Notes: a model not told the origin generated them from the letters alone. Numbered from the stretch's first letter, positions 9,191 to 17,950 are shown. The stretch: DNA of 47,697 nucleotides from Bryobacterales bacterium (GCA_003164035.1 PLRS01000070.1:1-47697), one strand, 5' to 3'. Program-made: numbers and translations.

Positions 9191-9520
9191 TTGGGCAAAC
9201 CTACGGACCTCGTCCAGGGCACCCTCGACCTTTTGATTCTGAAAACGATTTCGCTGGAACCGATGAACGGGTGGGCGATTGCCAAACGCATCGTCCAGGT
9301 ATCCGGCAGCGTGCTCCAGGTGCAGCAAGGGTCGCTCTATCCCGCTTTGCACCGCCTGGAGCACCAGGGCTGGATCATGGCGGAATGGCGCGATTCCGAG
9401 AATCGTCGCCGCGCCAAATTCTATTCGCTGACGGCCGCCGGCCGCAAGCGACTGCAATCGGAGCTCGACAACTGGCACCGGCTTTCGAACGCGATCGGGC
9501 TGGTGATCGAGGCGGTTTAG
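9191..9520 (+). CDS. PadR family transcriptional regulator
   Basis: A 109-residue winged-helix protein: LVQGTLDLLILKTISLEPMN (helix 1), GWAIAKRIVQVSGSVLQVQQ, then GSLYPALHRLEHQGWI and the wing ENRRRAKFYSLTAAGRKRL. These are the standard PadR N-terminal motifs; the short C-terminus makes it the small PadR-s2 type. The start is TTG 9191, supported by gagagg about 8-9 bases upstream and by homology starting there. It sits 9 bases before the ADOP-type permease gene. In acidobacteria such pairs are common, and the regulator is taken to control the permease. Its inducer is unknown. Confidence 0.9.
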   Translation: MGKPTDLVQGTLDLLILKTISLEPMNGWAIAKRIVQVSGSVLQVQQGSLYPALHRLEHQGWIMAEWRDSENRRRAKFYSLTAAGRKRLQSELDNWHRLSNAIGLVIEAV

Positions 9521-9529
9521 GGAGGGACG

Positions 9530-12190
9530 ATGCGTTGGCTGACAATCGTTGGGAACACGCTTCGATCGCTTTTTCAGCGCCGGCGGGCCGAAGCCGAGCT
9601 CGAAGATGAGTTTCAAGATCACCTGGAACGGGAGATCGAGAGCAACATCCGGGCCGGCATGCCGCCGGCGGAGGCGCGGCTGGCGGCACTCCGCCTGATC
9701 GGCCCGATTGCTTTTCACCAGGAAGCATGCCGGGATTGGCGCGGCACTGCATACCTCGAAACCTGTGCGCGCGATCTGCGATACGCCGTCCACATGCTCC
9801 GCCGCACTCCGCTCCTCACCGCGGCGGCGGTTCTCACCCTGGCGCTGGGCGTCGGCGCCAACACCACCGTCTTCACTTTCGTCGACAACGTCCTGCTCCG
9901 CCCAATTCCCGTTCGCGATCCCCAGCAGTTGGCCTTTCTGAGCTGGAGCGCCCGCTCCGTCACCATTTCCTATCCCAACTACACCGACCTGCGCGACCGC
10001 AACCGCGTTTTTTCCAATCTCATCGCGTACCGCTACATACCCGTCAGCATGAGCGTTCAGGCGCGCGAAAACTACCGCATTTGGGGTAACGAGGCCAGCG
10101 GCAATTATTTCGAGACACTGGGCGTGAGGCCGTTCCTGGGCCGCTTTTTCGGGCCCGCGGAAGACGACAAGCCGGATGGCCATCCCGTCCTGGTGATCAG
10201 CCACCGCCTCTGGCGCAACCGTTTCGCGGCCGACCCGAACGTCGTTGGCCGCCGGGTCAAAATCAACGGCTATCCCTTCACCGTCATCGGCGTCGCGCCG
10301 CCCGGCTTCGGAGGCACGGAGTTGATTGTGTCGGCCGATTATTGGGCCCCCATGTCCATGGAGCCCCGCATCGAGCCGGGCAACGACTGGCCCCACTCCC
10401 GCTACGCGTCGAACATCTGGGCCATGGGCCGCCTCCGTCCGGGCGTTACGCGCGCCCAGGCCGAAGCCGATCTCAACCGGATCGCGCGGCAACTCGCCGA
10501 GACCTATCCCGACGTGCTCGATCGTAAGTCGCGGTTCCATCTTTCCCCGCCCGGCCTGATCGGCGAAGCGTTGCGCGGGCCGATTACCGGGTTCGGCGTG
10601 GTGCTGATGGGTATCGGCGGGCTGGTGCTGCTGCTCGCCTGCGTCAATCTGGCCGGTATGGTGACGGCGCGCGCGGCCGACCGGCGGCGCGAAATCGGCA
10701 TCCGCCTCGCCCTCGGCGCCAGCAAGGGCCGCCTTCTGCGTCAGCTCATGACCGAAAGCCTGTTGTTGGCCGCCATGGGCGGTCTGGCGGGGTTTGCGAT
10801 TGCGTTCGGTGCGTGCAAACTCTTCAGCTCCTGGCGCGTCAACATCGATCTCCCTCTTGAAACCTCCCTTCGGCCGGATGCGCTCGTGTTGGGCTTTACG
10901 GCCGCGGCGGCGGTGGCTACCACGCTATTGTTCGGCTTGATGCCCGCGCTCCAGGCCATCCGGACCGATTTGATTCCCAGCCTCAAGAACGCCCCCGGAA
11001 GCCGCTTCCGCCGCTGGGGTGTTCGCGACCTTATTGTTACCGGACAGATCGCGCTCTCCGTCATCCTGGTGATCTGTTCGGTGCTGGCGGTGCGCAGCTT
11101 GCAGCACGCGCTGGCGCTGAACCTCGGCTTTGAGCCGGCCGGTGCCGTTTCGGCTTCTTTCGATTTGTGGCTGCAGGGCTACGACAAGGGACACAGCCGG
11201 ACGTTCGATGCGGCGCTGCTTGCCAAGGCATCCGCCCTGCCCGGTATCCAGGCGGCGGGAATCATCGACAATTTCCCGCTGCGCATCGGCGAAGACAACT
11301 CTATTGTTTCGCGCGTCGACCGCCCCATTCCCCCTCCTTCGGAACGGCACGGCGCGATCGTATATAGAATATCCCCGGGCTACCTCCGCGCGGCCGGGAC
11401 AAAGCTCGTTCTGGGACGCGACCTCGACAGTCGCGACCGCGAAGGCGCGCCCGCCGTCGCCATCGTCAACCAGGCTTTCACCGAGCTGCTCTTTGCGAAG
11501 GAAAACCCGGTAGGCAAGTACTTTCGCATCACGATCAGACCGTCCGACCCCGGAATCGAAATCGTCGGGGTGGCCGAAACCGGCAAGTATGAATCGCTCG
11601 GCGAGGACCCCAAGCCGGCGGTGTTTCTGCCTATCGAGCAGACCGGAACGGAGGGGATGACGCTGGTGGCTCGCACTTCCTTGCCGCCGCAGCAGGCGGT
11701 GGAGATGCTGCGCAAGACCATCCTCGATCTGGACCCGGAACTGACCCTGTACAGCGTGGGCGGCCTCAAAGATCAATTGTCATTCCCGCTGTTTCCCGCC
11801 CGTGCCGCGGCCATCGTGCTGGGAGTCTTCGGGTTCCTCGCCATGGTGCTGGCGGCGACGGGCCTGTTCGCGCTGATGGCCTACGCGGTGGCGCGGCGGA
11901 CGCGCGAGATCGGGATTCGGATGGCGCTCGGCGCGCGCCCAGGCCGGGTTCTTTCTTCCGTGCTCAAGCGTACGCTGGTGCTGTGCGCCGTCGGCGTGTC
12001 GTTGGGCGCGCTCGTCACGCTCGCCGCCGGCCGGCTCCTCGCGGGGGTCCTCTACGGCGTCAGCCCGCGCGATCCGGTCACCTACGCCACGGCCATTCTG
12101 CTGATGTCGCTGGTCGCTCTGCTGGCGTGCTGGAGCCCCGCCGCGCGCGCTATCCGCATCGATCCCGCACGCACTTTGCGCGAAGAGTAA
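9530..12190 (+). CDS. ADOP-type MacB/FtsX-like permease
   Basis: An 886-residue inner-membrane protein. It begins with a soluble segment typical of ADOP permeases (LFQRRRAEAELEDEFQDHLE, and MPPAEARLAALRLIG). It then has DLRYAVHMLRRTPLLTAAAV and the first transmembrane helix with LGVGANTTVFTFVDNVLLRP, a periplasmic MacB-like domain, and a three-helix FtsX block around 355-480 with RRREIGIRLALGASKGRLLR. A second periplasmic domain follows, and a C-terminal FtsX block with RRTREIGIRMALGARPGRVL. The duplicated FtsX halves are normal for this family. No ATPase is encoded beside it, so any ATP-driven function would need a partner elsewhere. Substrate unknown. It ends 29 bases from the convergent cheV. 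Confidence 0.9.
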   Translation: MRWLTIVGNTLRSLFQRRRAEAELEDEFQDHLEREIESNIRAGMPPAEARLAALRLIGPIAFHQEACRDWRGTAYLETCARDLRYAVHMLRRTPLLTAAAVLTLALGVGANTTVFTFVDNVLLRPIPVRDPQQLAFLSWSARSVTISYPNYTDLRDRNRVFSNLIAYRYIPVSMSVQARENYRIWGNEASGNYFETLGVRPFLGRFFGPAEDDKPDGHPVLVISHRLWRNRFAADPNVVGRRVKINGYPFTVIGVAPPGFGGTELIVSADYWAPMSMEPRIEPGNDWPHSRYASNIWAMGRLRPGVTRAQAEADLNRIARQLAETYPDVLDRKSRFHLSPPGLIGEALRGPITGFGVVLMGIGGLVLLLACVNLAGMVTARAADRRREIGIRLALGASKGRLLRQLMTESLLLAAMGGLAGFAIAFGACKLFSSWRVNIDLPLETSLRPDALVLGFTAAAAVATTLLFGLMPALQAIRTDLIPSLKNAPGSRFRRWGVRDLIVTGQIALSVILVICSVLAVRSLQHALALNLGFEPAGAVSASFDLWLQGYDKGHSRTFDAALLAKASALPGIQAAGIIDNFPLRIGEDNSIVSRVDRPIPPPSERHGAIVYRISPGYLRAAGTKLVLGRDLDSRDREGAPAVAIVNQAFTELLFAKENPVGKYFRITIRPSDPGIEIVGVAETGKYESLGEDPKPAVFLPIEQTGTEGMTLVARTSLPPQQAVEMLRKTILDLDPELTLYSVGGLKDQLSFPLFPARAAAIVLGVFGFLAMVLAATGLFALMAYAVARRTREIGIRMALGARPGRVLSSVLKRTLVLCAVGVSLGALVTLAAGRLLAGVLYGVSPRDPVTYATAILLMSLVALLACWSPAARAIRIDPARTLREE

Positions 12191-12219
12191 GTTCCACCCG
12201 ACGGATAATCACACCAGCC

Positions 12220-13185
12220 CTATCGGGCCGGGAGGAGCGAGAGCCCTTTCCCAATTTCGCGGACCAGCTCATCGGGAACGAACTTCGCCACGAAGCCATC
12301 CGCTCCGACCCTCTTGGCATGGGATTCGTTGGCCGAACCGGACAGAGAGGAATGAATCACCACCGGAACACTTTTCAATAAATCGTCTTCCTTCAACTGG
12401 CGCGTCAATGTGAACCCGTCCATCTCCGGCATCTCCAGGTCAGTCAGCAGCAACGCGACTTTCTGACAGATCGGCAATCCGGCACTCCGGGCCTCTTGCG
12501 CCATGCTCTTTAGATGGTCCCAAGCCTCTTTGCCCGTTTTCGCGCCCACAAAGGGAAGCTTGCACCGGGTCAGAACCGCCTCGATCTGTCGACGCGCAGC
12601 GCTCGAGTCGTCCGCATAGACGATCCTCGATCCCTCGGGAATCTGCATCGGCGGGACATTACCCATCTCCTCGCCGCTGTTGAAGCGGGACGGCAGGGTT
12701 TCTCGCAGGATCGATTCCACATCCAGGATCAGAGCCAAGCGAGCGTTCTCCTCGTTGTCGTCCAGGCGAGCGAGGCTGGTTACGAGCGCACCAGCCGCGG
12801 ATTTCTCGGCGGAGACCACCCGATTCCACTCCAGGCGCACGATCTCTTCGACTTCCTCCACGGCGAATCCCTGGACCGAACGTTCGTACTCGGTGACGAG
12901 GAGAATGTTGCGCGCCGAGGGCGTACAACCCACCACGGAGGGCAGATCGATCACGGGGATGATCTGACCGCGGATATTGGCCACGCCCAGAACATGTTTC
13001 GGAGATCCCGGCATCGGCGTGATCGAGGGCATGATCAGCGCTTCCCGCACTTTGAAGACGTTCATGCCGAAGACCTCTCGCGTGTTCGAGTTGCGGTCCT
13101 CGCCGAGTCGGAAGATCAGGAGTTCGAATTTGTTTGTGCCGGCTAATTTCGAGCGCTCGTCCACTTCCCGCATTACGTCACTCAT
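12220..13185 (-). CDS. cheV: CheV-type chemotaxis coupling protein (CheW + receiver)
   Basis: 321 residues. Residues about 15-170 form a CheW domain (NKFELLIFRLG, MNVFKVREALIMP, VLGVANIRGQIIPVIDLP) that links receptors to CheA. Residues about 187-315 form a response-regulator receiver domain with the acidic pair ADDSSAA, the phospho-acceptor Asp249 in LLLTDLEMPEMDG, a conserved Ser (VIHSSLSG) and a Lys (FVAKFVPDE). CheV proteins couple receptors to CheA and dampen signalling when phosphorylated. It is the last gene of the chemotaxis operon, 11 bases after the receptor gene. No separate cheW or cheY is present in the window, so this may be the only coupling protein of the local system. Confidence 0.9.
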   Translation of the reverse strand: MSDVMREVDERSKLAGTNKFELLIFRLGEDRNSNTREVFGMNVFKVREALIMPSITPMPGSPKHVLGVANIRGQIIPVIDLPSVVGCTPSARNILLVTEYERSVQGFAVEEVEEIVRLEWNRVVSAEKSAAGALVTSLARLDDNEENARLALILDVESILRETLPSRFNSGEEMGNVPPMQIPEGSRIVYADDSSAARRQIEAVLTRCKLPFVGAKTGKEAWDHLKSMAQEARSAGLPICQKVALLLTDLEMPEMDGFTLTRQLKEDDLLKSVPVVIHSSLSGSANESHAKRVGADGFVAKFVPDELVREIGKGLSLLPAR

Positions 13186-13196
13186 GGCGCAACTCC

Positions 13197-14606
13197 TTAA
13201 TTCTTCTTTTGATCGATCGCGGTACTGAGTTCATCCAGCTTGCCCAGCAATTCCTGCTCGATGCGCGACAGATCCGCCCCCTGGCGCAGAGCTTCGTCCC
13301 TGTCCCCCGACTGCACGGCCGCGCGGATTCCACGGGAGGTAAGATAGAGCGCGGCGTACGGATTGGCGATCTCCTGAAAGGCCGGGATCTGTCCGAAAGA
13401 CACCTTGCCCGCATCCTCGTACCAGCGGCCAAAACTGGATTGACGATGATCGGGCAGCTCGCCCAGAACTTGCGAACCCGCCCGGTGAGCAATCTCAGCC
13501 AGGATGTTACGAACGAAAATCTTGATGTCGTTCCGGGCCGATTCGATGTTCATTACCGCTACCATGTTATGAAGCGTCCGGACCCGCTCGCCCAGCGAAA
13601 GCGTGACGGACTCCGCGCCGTGCGCGGTCTGTTCGGCCGAGTGACTGGTTTTTTCGATGGACCTGGCCGAGCCGTCGATATCGAGGATGTTACTTTGCAC
13701 TTCCTCGGTGGCCTTCTGCACGCGCTTCGACAGGTTGCGTACTTCGTCGGCGACCACGGCAAAACCGCGGCCATGTTCTCCGGCCCGCGCCGCCTCGATG
13801 GCGGCGTTGAGTGCGAGCAGGTTGGTCTGATAGGCGATCTCCCGAATCGTCTGTGCAATTCGTCCGATCGCGCCGACCTGTGCAATCAGTCCTTTGGAAG
13901 CTTTCCGGCTGTCCGCCACCGACTGCGCCAGCCCATTCAGCTTGCCGCCGACGGCCTTCATGGCGCTATCGGTCTCTCCAGCCAGCCCCATCAGCGATTC
14001 CGCATGCTCGGAGGCAGCCTTGCTCATGCTGGCGATCACTTGCTCGGCAAGTTTCCCGTCGCTGACGTTGCGCCAGGAGGCATGGAAGGCGATGACCTTC
14101 CCGGCCCGATTGCAGACGGGCGTGAAGCTCAACGTGAAGGTTACCCCGCCCAGGAGCAATTCCGTGCTGTGCTCCCGCGCCGGATCGTCCACCAGCGTGC
14201 GCAAGATGTTGCGAATGCGCTCCGGATCCCGGTGAAACTGATGGATCGAGGCGCCGAATGCCTTGCGCACGTCCGCCCCTCTGAGGAGAGGATTGAGCCG
14301 CCGGTGATTCAGGCTCATCGCTTCCAGCGCGGCCCGGTTCATATAGAGAATGGGGTTCTCCATATTCTCGTCGGCATCGCACAACATCTCGAGGCTCGAT
14401 AGCGGCTCCAGCAGCAACCGTGCATACTCCAGCAGGCGCTCCCGTTCCCAGTTCGCTTCGCGCCGCTCCGGCGAGGCGGTTGCGGCGCGCACGGCGGAGC
14501 TCACACGGCTCCGGCGAGGGTGCGCCGCTTTGGAAGGCTTCGTCTTTGCTTCCGGAATCGTATCCTTCTTGGCCTTACGGCGATTGGGGATGACCATGCT
14601 TGCCAT
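13197..14606 (-). CDS. Soluble PAS chemoreceptor with degenerate CZB-like tail
   Basis: A 469-residue methyl-accepting chemotaxis protein with no transmembrane helix. A basic N-terminus (1-55) precedes a PAS-like domain (about 65-180; [29 protein letters not shown]). A coiled-coil signalling domain follows (about 190-345), with the conserved hairpin tip [20 protein letters not shown] and [20 protein letters not shown]. The C-terminus (about 350-430) resembles a chemoreceptor zinc-binding (CZB) domain, with [15 protein letters not shown] matching the usual HxxCxxGxWY-type core. The Cys is replaced by Ser390, the later PHxxxH pair reads PYAALY (Tyr417, Tyr421), and the first His position appears to be Ile. 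Zinc binding is therefore unlikely. Being cytoplasmic, it probably senses an internal signal, possibly through the ODP protein encoded next to it. Confidence 0.88.
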   Translation of the reverse strand: MASMVIPNRRKAKKDTIPEAKTKPSKAAHPRRSRVSSAVRAATASPERREANWERERLLEYARLLLEPLSSLEMLCDADENMENPILYMNRAALEAMSLNHRRLNPLLRGADVRKAFGASIHQFHRDPERIRNILRTLVDDPAREHSTELLLGGVTFTLSFTPVCNRAGKVIAFHASWRNVSDGKLAEQVIASMSKAASEHAESLMGLAGETDSAMKAVGGKLNGLAQSVADSRKASKGLIAQVGAIGRIAQTIREIAYQTNLLALNAAIEAARAGEHGRGFAVVADEVRNLSKRVQKATEEVQSNILDIDGSARSIEKTSHSAEQTAHGAESVTLSLGERVRTLHNMVAVMNIESARNDIKIFVRNILAEIAHRAGSQVLGELPDHRQSSFGRWYEDAGKVSFGQIPAFQEIANPYAALYLTSRGIRAAVQSGDRDEALRQGADLSRIEQELLGKLDELSTAIDQKKN

Positions 14607-14619
14607 TGAAGAGTCCTTT

Positions 14620-15378
14620 TTATCGAGAGATTACGGTTCCGACGGTCAGTTCGTCGAACCAGTCCAGGAAACGTGCCACGTTCTTGCCCGCATAAATCGC
14701 TCCGTGCTGAGGACAGAGGTAATCGATGTCCAACTGGCGAACGCGGTCGATCCAGTCCTTTTTAGCGGCGTTAGACGGCATCCATCGTTGATGAAAGAAC
14801 ATGGCGTTCTGAATATGCTCGTCAAAGTCCCTGGCGGAATCCGCTCCCTGGTGACCGCCGACCCAGACGCTGTGGCTGGCTTGCAAGAGGGCCGTTCCCA
14901 CATCGCCGCTGAAGTAGACCTTCGCCTCCGGGTCATAAACATGGAAGTTTGCCGAGGCGTGCAAATAATGCGCCGGGATGAGTTCCAGCTTGTGACCGCC
15001 GACAACCATTTCCCCGCCTTCATCCGGAATACCGATCAGTTCCGCATCGAGCGCGCCATAGTGCCGGATAAAGCCTTCCCACAGGCTGGGTATGTGCCAT
15101 TGCACCTTATCGTTGCAGGCGTTCCACAAAGGCAGGCTAGAGGCAATGTCCGGATCCTGGTGTGAAACAAACGCCTTGGCCACCGACGTGGGTGGCACGA
15201 CCTCGGCTACGGCCGCGAGGACTTGCGGAAAGATCTCGAAACCTCCCGGGTCCAGAATGGCGCTCTGTCCGTTGGACTCCACGATATACACGTTGGAATC
15301 GATGACCCGACGCTCTTCCTGGTCGTACAACACCCACCAACGGTGGTTTCCCGCTTCAAATACCGGCGCCGCTTTCAT
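14620..15378 (-). CDS. Stand-alone di-iron oxygen-binding (ODP-like) metallo-beta-lactamase-fold protein
   Basis: 252 residues with the metallo-beta-lactamase fold of the flavodiiron (FprA/ROO) group but no flavodoxin domain. Candidate iron ligands are His73, Asp75 and Asp77 in [10 protein letters not shown], His140 in [15 protein letters not shown], Asp159 in VYFSGDVG and His225 in [10 protein letters not shown]. The second His of the usual HxExDH motif is Ile78. This ligand set resembles the ODP oxygen-sensing domains known fused to chemoreceptors in spirochaetes. Here it is a separate gene placed between the receptor and cheA, overlapping the upstream gene by 23 bases, so translation is coupled. 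I infer a role as a cytoplasmic oxygen sensor feeding the receptor. An enzymatic O2 or NO reductase role is less likely without a flavin partner. Confidence 0.82.
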   Translation of the reverse strand: MKAAPVFEAGNHRWWVLYDQEERRVIDSNVYIVESNGQSAILDPGGFEIFPQVLAAVAEVVPPTSVAKAFVSHQDPDIASSLPLWNACNDKVQWHIPSLWEGFIRHYGALDAELIGIPDEGGEMVVGGHKLELIPAHYLHASANFHVYDPEAKVYFSGDVGTALLQASHSVWVGGHQGADSARDFDEHIQNAMFFHQRWMPSNAAKKDWIDRVRQLDIDYLCPQHGAIYAGKNVARFLDWFDELTVGTVISR

Positions 15379-15976
15379 GCAGTACCTCCTCTAGTTCAGA
15401 GCGATATCTCCAGATCGCATCTCTAACCTTGGCGACCGCAAGGCCCATCTCGTGCGAGACTCGCATCAGCGGCGCGCCGCTCTGTTCGGAGAGCGCGGCC
15501 TCGATCCGGCCGTTGGTCACGACGTATTCCTGTTCCGTGATACCCTCCTGCAGCCGGGTGACCGTCTCCAGCAAGCGGCGCAGAATGGCTATGCCTTCCG
15601 CCTCTTCGGTTTCGGTATTGCGCCGCCAGATCGCTTCCGCTTGGGAAAGAAAGGCGCTGGAATGGCGGTTCGCATTCGCCAGCTCCGCCGTGCGGCGGAA
15701 CACCTCGGTAAAGCGGGCGTGCTGCAAAACGCGCATCTGCACCCGGACCAGCGGCGCGACCGATTGCTGCAGGGGAGCCGCCGCGTTTTTCAGATGCACC
15801 GCCTGCTCCCGGAAGGCCTGCGCCACCACGCCATAGCTCGCCAGCTTGTTCCCGTGCCGCTTGACCAGAACCATCGCATTGAGAGCGCGACGGTCGATCT
15901 CATGCAAAGAGCGTTCGATAATGCGCCGCGTGCCGGAGGACGCGTCCATGATCCGCATAATGCGTTGAATATCCAT
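15356..15976 (-). CDS. Unrecognised all-helical protein of the chemotaxis operon
   Basis: A 206-residue soluble protein predicted from its pattern to be almost entirely alpha-helical. It includes VKRHGNKLASYGVVAQAFRE, an amphipathic stretch LKNAAAPLQQSVAPLVRVQM, ETEEAEGIAILRRLLETVTR, and a C-terminal helix ending [12 protein letters not shown]. There is no signal peptide, membrane helix or motif that I can assign. ATG 15976 overlaps the cheA stop (TGATG) and its own stop lies inside the ODP gene, so it is translated in step with both. The location suggests a structural or regulatory partner of CheA, the receptor or the oxygen sensor, for example a helical coupling or HPt-like module, but no phosphorylatable His motif stands out. 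Function unknown. Confidence 0.8.
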   Translation of the reverse strand: MDIQRIMRIMDASSGTRRIIERSLHEIDRRALNAMVLVKRHGNKLASYGVVAQAFREQAVHLKNAAAPLQQSVAPLVRVQMRVLQHARFTEVFRRTAELANANRHSSAFLSQAEAIWRRNTETEEAEGIAILRRLLETVTRLQEGITEQEYVVTNGRIEAALSEQSGAPLMRVSHEMGLAVAKVRDAIWRYRSELEEVLHESGAGI

Positions 15977-17751
15977 CAATGCCCTCCTTCGAGCGCGGCG
16001 GCGGCGGCGCTCAGGGCGGCCGCATCCAGAATCAGAACCACGCTGCCGCGTCCGGAAATCGTGGCGCCCTGGTACAGGTTGGGGCCCGCCAAGAAATCAA
16101 TGGGCTTTACTACGGAGTCCTCGTTGCCCAAGACTTCGGAGACAATAAACATACCGCGTTCGGTCAATACTCCCTCGACACTCTCGCGGCCGAGGCGCAA
16201 CGGCCGGTCCTGCAGGATCGCACCCAGGTCCGCCACCGGCACCGTTTGCATGCCATCCACGCGGTAGGTTACCCGGCCGGCAAACCGATGCACGCGGTGC
16301 TCTTCAATGTCCGTCAAGCTGTCGATAGCGGAAATAGGCAGCGCATAGACGTCCTGGCGAACCCGCAGGTAGATCACGGGCAGCACGGCCAGGGTGAGCG
16401 GAAACTCCATGGCGATATGCGTGCCTTGGCCCAGAGTGGTGTCGACCGAGAGGCGCCCCCGCAGCTTGTTAGTCGTCTCCCTGACCACGTCCATGCCCAC
16501 ACCGCGTCCGGACAGATCCGTCGCCTGGTCTTTGGTGGAGAAGCCGGGACGAAAGATCAACTCAAGCGCCTCCTGATCCGAAAGCCGGGCAGCCTGCTCC
16601 GGCGTGATCACCTGCTTCTCGACTGCCTTCTGCACGATCGCCCGGCGATCGATTCCCTTGCCGTCGTCGGAAACCTCGATCCGCACCCTATCGCCCAGAT
16701 GAACCGCCGCAACTCGCAACAGGGCGGTGGGGGATTTGTTGGCGTTCTTCCGGACTTCCGGCAACTCGATGCCATGATCGAGGCTGTTGCGCACCAGGTG
16801 CGTCATCGGCCCGGAAAGGGCGTCCACCACCGTCTTGTCGATTTCCACGTCCTCGCCGGCAATCTCCAGGGTGACCTCTTTGCCGAGCAGATGCGAAAGG
16901 TCGCGCACCACCCGGGGCAACTGCTGGAACAGGCGCCTGCATGGCTGCATGCGCAAGCGCATCACGGTGCGCTGGAGATCGCTCACCCTCAGGTCCATCT
17001 CCCGCGCGATCCGGGACATGGTTTCGTTTTCCTTGTCCAGTTCACCAACCGCGGAGGTGAGGCGGTTGCGCAGCAGAACCAATTCTCCAACCTGATTCAT
17101 CACCGCATCGAGCCGGCCTGCCTCCACGCGCAGCGAGCCCTCAACCGCTTCCGTACGCCTGGAAGCGGATCGGGTAGGAGAGGCATGAGCGGATGAGCCG
17201 GCATCCGCCGCGGGGACGTTCGCCTCGGCGGGCGCGGACGGCGGTGGAGCGACTGCGGCGGCTGCCTCTACGGGAGCGGCGGGAGCCGCTATAACCGGTG
17301 CGGCCTGTGCATCGGTGATGGCGGATGCGATCGCGGCCAGGGAGCCGCCGGATTCAGACTCCGGGCGGGAGAGCATCTGGATAGTCCGGCCCAAATCGGC
17401 CGGGCCAGGACCGGGATACTCTTCCTCCGCAAGTGTTTGCAACATGTCATTCAGAACGTCGAGCGCGTTGAGGATGGCGTCGATGCGGGTGGAAGTTACC
17501 GGCAGGTTATGCGAGCGAAGCTTGTCCAGGAGGTTTTCGAGATCGTGAGCCCAACTGACCACGTGTTTCGCGTCCAGAAACCCCGCTCCGCCCTTGAGGG
17601 TGTGAAAGGCGCGGAAGATCGATGCGAGCGTTTCGTCGTTGCCGGGCTCCGTTTCAAGGCTCAGGATGTCTCGCTGAGCCTTTACCAACAGTTCTCGCGA
17701 CTCGATCAGGTAATCCTGCAGAAACTCTAAATCCAAGGCGGCACCATACAC
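15976..17751 (-). CDS. cheA: Chemotaxis histidine kinase CheA
   Basis: About 591 residues from GTG 17751. It has an HPt domain with the phosphorylated His near residue 50 (IFRAFHTLKGGAGFLD), a long Ala/Pro linker with no clear P2 domain, a dimerisation domain, and an ATPase domain (HLVRNSLDHGIELPE, VSDDGKGIDR, LSGRGVGMDVVRE). A C-terminal CheW-like domain follows (LTLAVLPVIYLRVRQDVYAL). The P3/P4 junction reads RMQPCRRLFQQLPRVVRDLS. The frame stays open to an ATG at 17883, but those extra residues are translated from the family A palindrome and do not resemble CheA. GTG 17751 or TTG 17736 are better starts. The missing P2 domain would slow transfer to CheY-like proteins, which fits signalling to CheV. 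First gene of the operon. Confidence 0.92.
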   Translation of the reverse strand: MYGAALDLEFLQDYLIESRELLVKAQRDILSLETEPGNDETLASIFRAFHTLKGGAGFLDAKHVVSWAHDLENLLDKLRSHNLPVTSTRIDAILNALDVLNDMLQTLAEEEYPGPGPADLGRTIQMLSRPESESGGSLAAIASAITDAQAAPVIAAPAAPVEAAAAVAPPPSAPAEANVPAADAGSSAHASPTRSASRRTEAVEGSLRVEAGRLDAVMNQVGELVLLRNRLTSAVGELDKENETMSRIAREMDLRVSDLQRTVMRLRMQPCRRLFQQLPRVVRDLSHLLGKEVTLEIAGEDVEIDKTVVDALSGPMTHLVRNSLDHGIELPEVRKNANKSPTALLRVAAVHLGDRVRIEVSDDGKGIDRRAIVQKAVEKQVITPEQAARLSDQEALELIFRPGFSTKDQATDLSGRGVGMDVVRETTNKLRGRLSVDTTLGQGTHIAMEFPLTLAVLPVIYLRVRQDVYALPISAIDSLTDIEEHRVHRFAGRVTYRVDGMQTVPVADLGAILQDRPLRLGRESVEGVLTERGMFIVSEVLGNEDSVVKPIDFLAGPNLYQGATISGRGSVVLILDAAALSAAAAALEGGH

Positions 17752-17785
17752 TCTATCGGCGGCCGCAACAATTCCCTGTAGGGGC

Positions 17786-17950
17786 CGGGTGCGTAACCGA
17801 TCTGGGGGTTTTCGCAGTTTAGGCCTGGCAACCGCTCCCTGGCGGTCGCGGCTCGGTAACGGGCGCCGCGTGTTTCCAGTCATTTACCGAGCCGCGACCG
17901 CCAGGGAGCGGTTGCCAGGAACTAACTCCCCCAAATCGGTTAAGCACCCG
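17786..17950. repeat. Composite nested palindrome: family A hairpin inside an outer inverted repeat
   Basis: The outer arms are cgggtgcgtaaccgatctgg (from 17786) and ccaaatcggttaagcacccg (to 17950). Inside lies a complete family A hairpin (17824-17919) with arms cctggcaaccgctccctggc and gccagggagcggttgccagg. An uninterrupted version of the outer repeat is at 43786-43834. The inner hairpin therefore looks inserted at the centre of the outer one, with a short doubled agtta/taact flank. The element occupies most of the 297-base gap between the uracil-DNA glycosylase gene and cheA, so any local cheA promoter lies in or beside it. Confidence 0.85.

Noticed and set aside
9170-10540. A 456-residue minus-strand frame under padR and the permease
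   Set aside because: Antisense of PadR and the ADOP-type permease; composition is that of a shadow frame.
15979-17196. A 405-residue plus-strand frame opposite cheA
   Set aside because: His/Gln/Arg-rich shadow of cheA with no domain signature.
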